NCBI GenBank assembly: GCA_905221605.1
Contig: CAJNDS010001391.1
Coordinates: 72,501-136,500 of the forward strand
Direction of reading: 5' to 3'
DNA length: 64,000 bases
Source of the DNA: Symbiodinium natans
Lineage: Eukaryota; Sar; Dinophyceae; Suessiales; Symbiodiniaceae
The translations under genes were made by a program, and so were the position numbers. Under the pieces are notes generated by a model. That model was not told the origin of the DNA. It saw only the letters and a list, made by a program, of their open reading frames with translations, and made no database searches. Positions 59,600 to 64,000 of this stretch are shown piece after piece. How positions within the stretch are numbered: the stretch's first letter is position 1; each line of letters opens with the position of its first letter.

Positions 59600-60400
59600 T
59601 GGCAGGTCATGGGGACTGTCGGCACACAGTGTCACAGAGCTCTGGTGGCACGACTCTCTTGTTATATGACTCTTCCTGTGTCTTATAACCTCTTCATGTT
59701 CGGTGCTTTCTCATGCTTGCGGACTGCGAGCCGAATAGCTGCACGCGAAAAGTTCCCTTGCAACGTACGAACGTAAGTCTTGAGAAGATAGTGCCTTTGC
59801 CGACGCAAGGTACAAGAAGATGACCAAACAGTCACGTTTGCGCAGCTCGCCGCCTCCTTCTCCCCGGTCTCTGATGCAGAAATGGCGAAACGTTCAAAGC
59901 TTGGCCTTTAAGTGGACTACCCGTGGTCAGGAAAACGAATCCGATCACGATCAGGGGCTGCAAACCAAGCTCAAGTTCGCCCCTAAACTGAAACAACCAC
60001 AGACACCACATATCAAACAACGAAACATGGCCCGAACATGTCACTGCTGTCCGTCATGCTCTTCAGTTGACTTGGTGTACGCATATTCAACGCTTGCATG
60101 CATGTAGCCGCCCGTTGCAGCGCCGGACTTGGTCGGATCAGGTCTTGTTTCTTACATTGTTCCCCTTGCATTTCCGCAGCCACCCTCGCTGATCAGCACT
60201 CTTCTCTCTCCCGACTTATAAGGACTCGCTTCGACACTCAATAAAAAGCTGGCCATTCATGTTGACATGACAAATTTACATCAACCCTCTTAGTGTTACC
60301 GATTCGAAAGCCTAAAACAAAAACAAACAAGAACACAGCGAAATCGCCTGCGACGAAAGATGGGTCACCGCGGCCAATGCGATTCTTGCACGATCTGAAC
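59600..60400. other. No gene recognised
   Basis: AT-richer spacer upstream of the cold-shock gene. No motif or exon supportable. Confidence 0.6.
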
Positions 60401-60417
60401 ATGGAGTCTCCCTGGAG

Positions 60418-60603
60418 TCACTGGAGTCTCGATTCTGTTTCCTTCTGAGAGGCGCTGCAATCTGTGAGGCTGCTCTGCTTGGCCTCCCTGGAAACGCTGT
60501 GTGACTTTTCGCGGGGCCTTGTGAGCCTTGCTTGCCAAAGAGCCTGGCGACATTTCTTCTTGCTCATGCCTTTTTTACTGGCCGGCTTGAATGGCTTGAA
60601 CAT
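60418..60603 (-). CDS. Small basic ORF, possibly a first exon
   Basis: ATG at 60603 opens MFKPFKPASKKGMSKKKCRQ, a Lys-rich N-terminus, and the frame runs 61 codons to a stop. A GA or GC donor may end the coding part after the basic region. It lies about 480 nt past the ERD2-like stop codon, a plausible distance for the next gene in the cluster. No family recognised. Confidence 0.35.
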   Translation of the reverse strand: MFKPFKPASKKGMSKKKCRQALWQARLTRPREKSHSVSREAKQSSLTDCSASQKETESRLQ

Positions 60604-60779
60604 GCGTCAGAGAACACTCCCCGGGCTGCGAATCTGACCCGCAGGGGCCGAGGCAACGCCTGATTCTGCTGGGACCGCTCTCGCCACATGCTAGTATAAG
60701 CTTGAACGAAATACCTGTCTGTTGGAACAAGGAACATGCGGCAGGCGCGGAACGGTCACCTCCATAGCGCTTTTTTCCC

Positions 60780-61060
60780 GGCCGCATCTAAGAATCGCCA
60801 GAGTGTGACGCCAGTCTCGGGCGAGATCGCCTCTCCAGTTCAAACCTGGGGCGGCAACCGCTACTCTCACTTCTGCTTTCCACAGGAACTCACATGAGCA
60901 CAACACACATGCAACGCACATGCAACGCACATGCAACTGCAGACTGCAATTGCAGACTGAAGCCTTGACTGCACTTTGGCTGTAGATGAGGCGGCCTCCA
61001 TACTGCAACTTCCTTGCAAGTCTCTGCCCTCGCGTGCCCACTGGGCCCTACAGTACTGCT
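60780..61060. other. Spacer after the ERD2-like gene
   Basis: Minus frame RGDLARDWRHTLAILRCGRE (about 60840-60780) is protein-like and faintly recalls a helical repeat, but has no partner exons. A short repeat of CACATGCAACG lies at 60904-60936. Confidence 0.35.
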
Positions 61061-61080
61061 TTGCACGCGCTGTCTTCCAT

Positions 61081-62661
61081 TTAAACATGGTCGCGGCCGA
61101 CTGTCCTGCACCACAGGTACATGTAGTCGGCGGAAAGTAATGTGTGAAGCACCTCATTGATTTACTGAGCTCAGGGAAAGCTCATGTGGGGCTGGTCGCG
61201 AGGACACGACACCAATGTTCAAGCACATGCCAAGCACAGTGCATCTGCAAAGAAGAGCTGCAAGAAGTGCTCACCTGGACATGGCGCAGTTCACACAGTG
61301 CACACAGTGCAAGGCTGGGCTTGAGCATCTCGAAGACTCGGCTGCCAACCCAAGAAGTACATTTTGCCCCAGAAGCACATCCGGATGAAGCGCGCAACCT
61401 TCGCACAAAATTCAGACTCTTAGCTGCAAGGCTATGGGAAACTCGGGAGTCGTGTTGCGTGTGGCGAGTGAGGAGGTTCGTTCTGTGCGAACCAAGCGGC
61501 CACAATAAGGCCAACCTCACGTGCTCTCGACATCTCCCCCAGACGATCAAGCCCACACGAGGCACTTGCATCGGTTTGCTGAGAACGAGGCGTAATGGGA
61601 CGTTAATGGTTCCACCTTTCCCATCGTGATTCTCCCACATCCCCCCAAGCAGCTCGTGCAGCTCCTCGGTTGCCTCGTGCATTTTCCTCATCAGCCACAG
61701 CTGTGGCAAGAGCCCGAACGCCTCCTGAAACCTGGGCCACCGTCTCGACCGTGTCTCGACCGTGTCTGTCTCAAGCTGTCTCACGCTTCTCTGGGTTCCA
61801 ACCGCCCCAACCCCGAGTGCCCGGCATGGTGTAGGAAACCAGTATCTGCATCGTGAGCCTCTCACAAGGTATAACTCGACGCACCCCCAAGTACACCGGA
61901 ACGCACAAGCGGGCCATTCATCTCCCGGATGGAAGAAGAAGGCCAGGATCAAGGCCGCGGGAGCCGTGGCGTACCTCCGGGGGGTGAAGAGAGCATCTTT
62001 TGTAAGCTTTCAAAGCCTTGTGAGAGGGAGTTTTGTCGACACTCTACAGTTTTCAAAACACGAGTCCACTCTTCTTTGAGTCGCGAGCACTCTCAGAAAA
62101 GGGGTGGACCTCGATGGCAGCTGAACAGCGCGAGAAAAAGTTCACACAAGGAGATCGTATCCCACACCCGATGAAACAGCAGAGCACGATCTCGAGCTGA
62201 GGATGTGTCTGCTTGGGGGCAGTGTGCTGCAGCTGGTAGCACATGAAGCTAAGAGCAACGGCTACAGCCTCAAAGATGGATGTGAGTCCGCAGACGTTGT
62301 CGGCAGACGGCCCAACAAGGCTGAACATCTGGGGGCGTGGCTGTTGACATCGAGAGCTCTAAGTACGCAAACTTCGTCTCCACCAATCTTGTCTCCATCG
62401 ACTGCGCCAGGCAAGAGATCTGCAAAACCGAAACACACAGAGCTGCAGTTCAGGGGAGCGAACCCAGATGCAACGCGCCACGACGGCCAGCATGTATGCT
62501 GCCTGACACAAAGATCAAAAGACGTGATGGCCATCTGATTCATCTGATACACACATGCCATGCACAGGAGGCCTGAGTGTCAATACTCAAGCCATAGATG
62601 GACTTGTGCTTCCAGATCTTGTAGAGCAAGATGCAAGATGCTGCAAACTGGACAAAATAGC
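61081..62661 (-). CDS. ERD2-like (KDEL-receptor family) seven-helix membrane protein
   Basis: Sorts or retrieves proteins between Golgi and ER in its best-known relatives. Exons: 62661-62573 (YFVQFAASCILLYKIWKHKS, then IYGLSIDTQ), 62419-62342 (ISCLAQSMETRLVETKFAYL), 62268-about 62221 (AVAVALSFMCYQLQHT), 61974-about 61900 (YATAPAALILAFFFHPGDEW), 61731-61674 (FQEAFGLLPQLWLMRKMHE), 61615-61580 (VEPLTSHYASFS), 61398-61350 (VARFIRMCFWGKMYFL), 61274-61243 (EHFLQLFFAD) and 61152-61081 (VLHTLLSADYMYLWCRTVG), ending in TAA 61083-61081. Codon phase is exact at every junction except those flanking the 62268 to 61974 gap. LPQLWLM, EPLTSHY and LLSADYMYLW are family signatures. Donors at 62573, 62342, 61674, 61580 and 61243 are GC; only 61350 is GT. 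The first exon upstream of 62661 and part of the gap were not found. Confidence 0.93.
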
Positions 62662-62759
62662 CTCCCAAAGCACGCACGGAGCAAAGTCCAGCTGGATCCT
62701 TTTTTCGACTCGGCCACGGACCCACAAGAAAAAGGAAGATCTCCATATCACACCTGGTA

Positions 62760-63780
62760 CTCGCTGAGTTGTCATTTGATGGTTTCGAAACCGTGAAATC
62801 CTTTAGGGATGTTTTGGGAACCGGCTCACTCCACTTGCGATTCCACTGTCGTCGCCTGCGCGTCGTGTTCTCATCGGGTCGCCACTTCTCTTTTTTGGAG
62901 CCAAAACAGGCACGATAATCGTCTCAAACGCCGAACCCGAGGCTCTGCTCATCACTGCAATATGTCACGACAGTCTGTTGCGAGAAAGTGCTTCTTGTTG
63001 GCTTCTGTTGAGGCCTCGCAGTTTGGGAGTGTAGTGGACGCTTGTTGGGGAGATGGACACATGTACACTCCTTAGGCGTCGCAATCCGTCGGCCGTCGTT
63101 TGTTCCAGGAAGTGTTTTCGGCTTCTGGCTTTCAGCCGCTCAATGCTCGGTGCTTTGAGAGTGTCGGTTCAGGGAGCCCCAGTTTAAGGGTTCAAACACG
63201 CTTTTCCAGGAATTTCTGCAGAGGTCAATTTTGGGGCTTGCAGGAGTTAAGGGATTTGATTTGAGGAATGAGAACTTGAAGGGCCCTTCCGAGCAGTTGA
63301 AAGATGCCTGGCGCTGCTGCTGCAGTGGATTTGGGATTCGTAGAATGGAGCTTCTGCTCGTTACTTCAAGACAAATGCGGAAGCCTCAGGGCGCAAATAC
63401 GTGCTGTCTCGTGCTCTCGTAGCACATGCACCGCACAGAGCTGGAGCAAAAGATCTGATCGAGCTGAGTCTGGAAACCCGCACGCACCAGAACCTTGCAA
63501 TGCGATTGCAACTGCTAAGCAGGCACATCTACAAGGATTAGTTAGTGGAAAAATCAACATATCTTGCCACCCATGTAACATATACAATATACTCCAACCG
63601 GCTGGGGAATGGAGTGCCCAGCGCTCAGTGCTTAGCGAAGCTCGGCCACATTTTCCGTCGTTGAAAAGTCTCGCTTCTACTGATGCTCCGGCTGCAATAC
63701 TTCAAAGGGAATACGTCGATTCAAAAAGCAAGACTGCTGTGCTGTTGGGTGCGCTTGGTTGAGCTCCATCCAACATACCG
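62760..63780. other. Possible strand-switch spacer
   Basis: Between the ERD2-like gene (minus) and a candidate plus-strand exon. It should hold the first ERD2-like exon, which I could not find. A plus frame at 63231-63300 (GVKGFDLRNENLKGPSEQLK) looks protein-like but is isolated. Confidence 0.4.
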
Positions 63781-63783
63781 TCA

Positions 63784-63968
63784 ATGAAAGGGCCGACAAG
63801 TAGCATGAAGATGCTGAGCGCACTCAACGCAAGCACAGCCGCCGACATGTCTCCGAATGCAGCGGAGCTGTGCAACTATGCAACTGTGCAGTGGCTGGCT
63901 TTGCACCACGGCTTTGTACCTGGTGCTTTGAGAAATTTTGTCACGGCCAAGTGGTTGAAATTCTTGCC
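63784..63968 (+). CDS. Candidate plus-strand first exon at right edge
   Basis: The frame contains MLSALNASTAADMSPNAAEL, then TVQWLALHHGFVPGALRNF and ends AKWLKFLP immediately before a strong GTGAGT donor at 63969. The composition is that of a folded, partly hydrophobic segment. It opens with ATG at 63784. No product recognised; the rest lies beyond the window. If real it is transcribed away from all other confident genes. Confidence 0.42.
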
Positions 63969-64000
63969 GTGAGTATCGGCGCAGCTTGCGGGATGCGCGA

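Noticed and set aside
61182..61952. 256-codon minus-strand ORF as one exon
   Set aside because: It contains several short ERD2-like exons plus intron sequence that happens to stay open. Phase-consistent splicing gives a much better family match.
1..64000. Encoded spliced-leader genes or rRNA genes
   Set aside because: I looked for the dinoflagellate spliced-leader core (ending TTTTGGCTCAAG) and for obvious rRNA-like blocks on both strands and saw none.

Overview
This window is nuclear DNA of a dinoflagellate, most likely a photosynthetic, Symbiodinium-like lineage (the lineage is inference). It has no bacterial features. Genes are broken into many short exons, often 30-120 nt. Splice acceptors are nearly always AG followed by G. 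Donors are GT, GC or GA, and in several genes GC is the commonest. Between exons lie long CT/GA, CA and GTGTGGGT microsatellites, homopolymer G or C runs, and degenerate TTTAGGG (plant-type telomere) arrays. Long ORFs are therefore mostly microsatellite read-through. I found genes by looking for conserved motifs and by checking that splice phases agree from exon to exon.

Every gene recognised with confidence is on the minus strand, so the window reads right to left as one unidirectional cluster. In that order: an ERD2-like (KDEL-receptor family) membrane protein (62661-61081); a single-exon cold-shock-domain protein (59583-58876); a coiled-coil protein (about 53955-52827); a large exon with the RAVE/DmX (Rav1 C-terminal) domain (52511-about 51440); a possible short gene with an organelle-type N-terminus (about 49552); and a MATH-plus-USP ubiquitin protease (46515 to at least 41630), whose charged and Pro/Gln-rich tail or a following gene runs to about 37350.

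Further left: an SH3-domain gene (34915-33949); an unrecognised four-exon gene end (32968-32215); an RS-rich stretch followed by an RRM (about 31137-29865); an unrecognised gene with a 16-nt micro-exon (29021-28220); a Pro/Gly-rich gene (25205-24255); coiled-coil exons near 23 kb and 12 kb; a small ORF with a 23-residue tandem repeat (18111-17957); a PARP-type ADP-ribosyltransferase (10514-6020); and a protein kinase whose N-lobe is present but whose catalytic loop lies beyond the left edge (2980-62).

The genes do not form an operon. They include ubiquitin editing (USP), ADP-ribosylation (PARP), phosphorylation (kinase), RNA binding (RRM, cold shock), ER-Golgi sorting (ERD2-like) and V-ATPase assembly (DmX). 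The far right edge carries a possible plus-strand first exon (63784-63968), which would make 62.7-63.8 kb a divergent strand switch.

Limits: first exons, untranslated regions and many linking exons could not be placed. Stretches listed as unassigned may hold further short exons.
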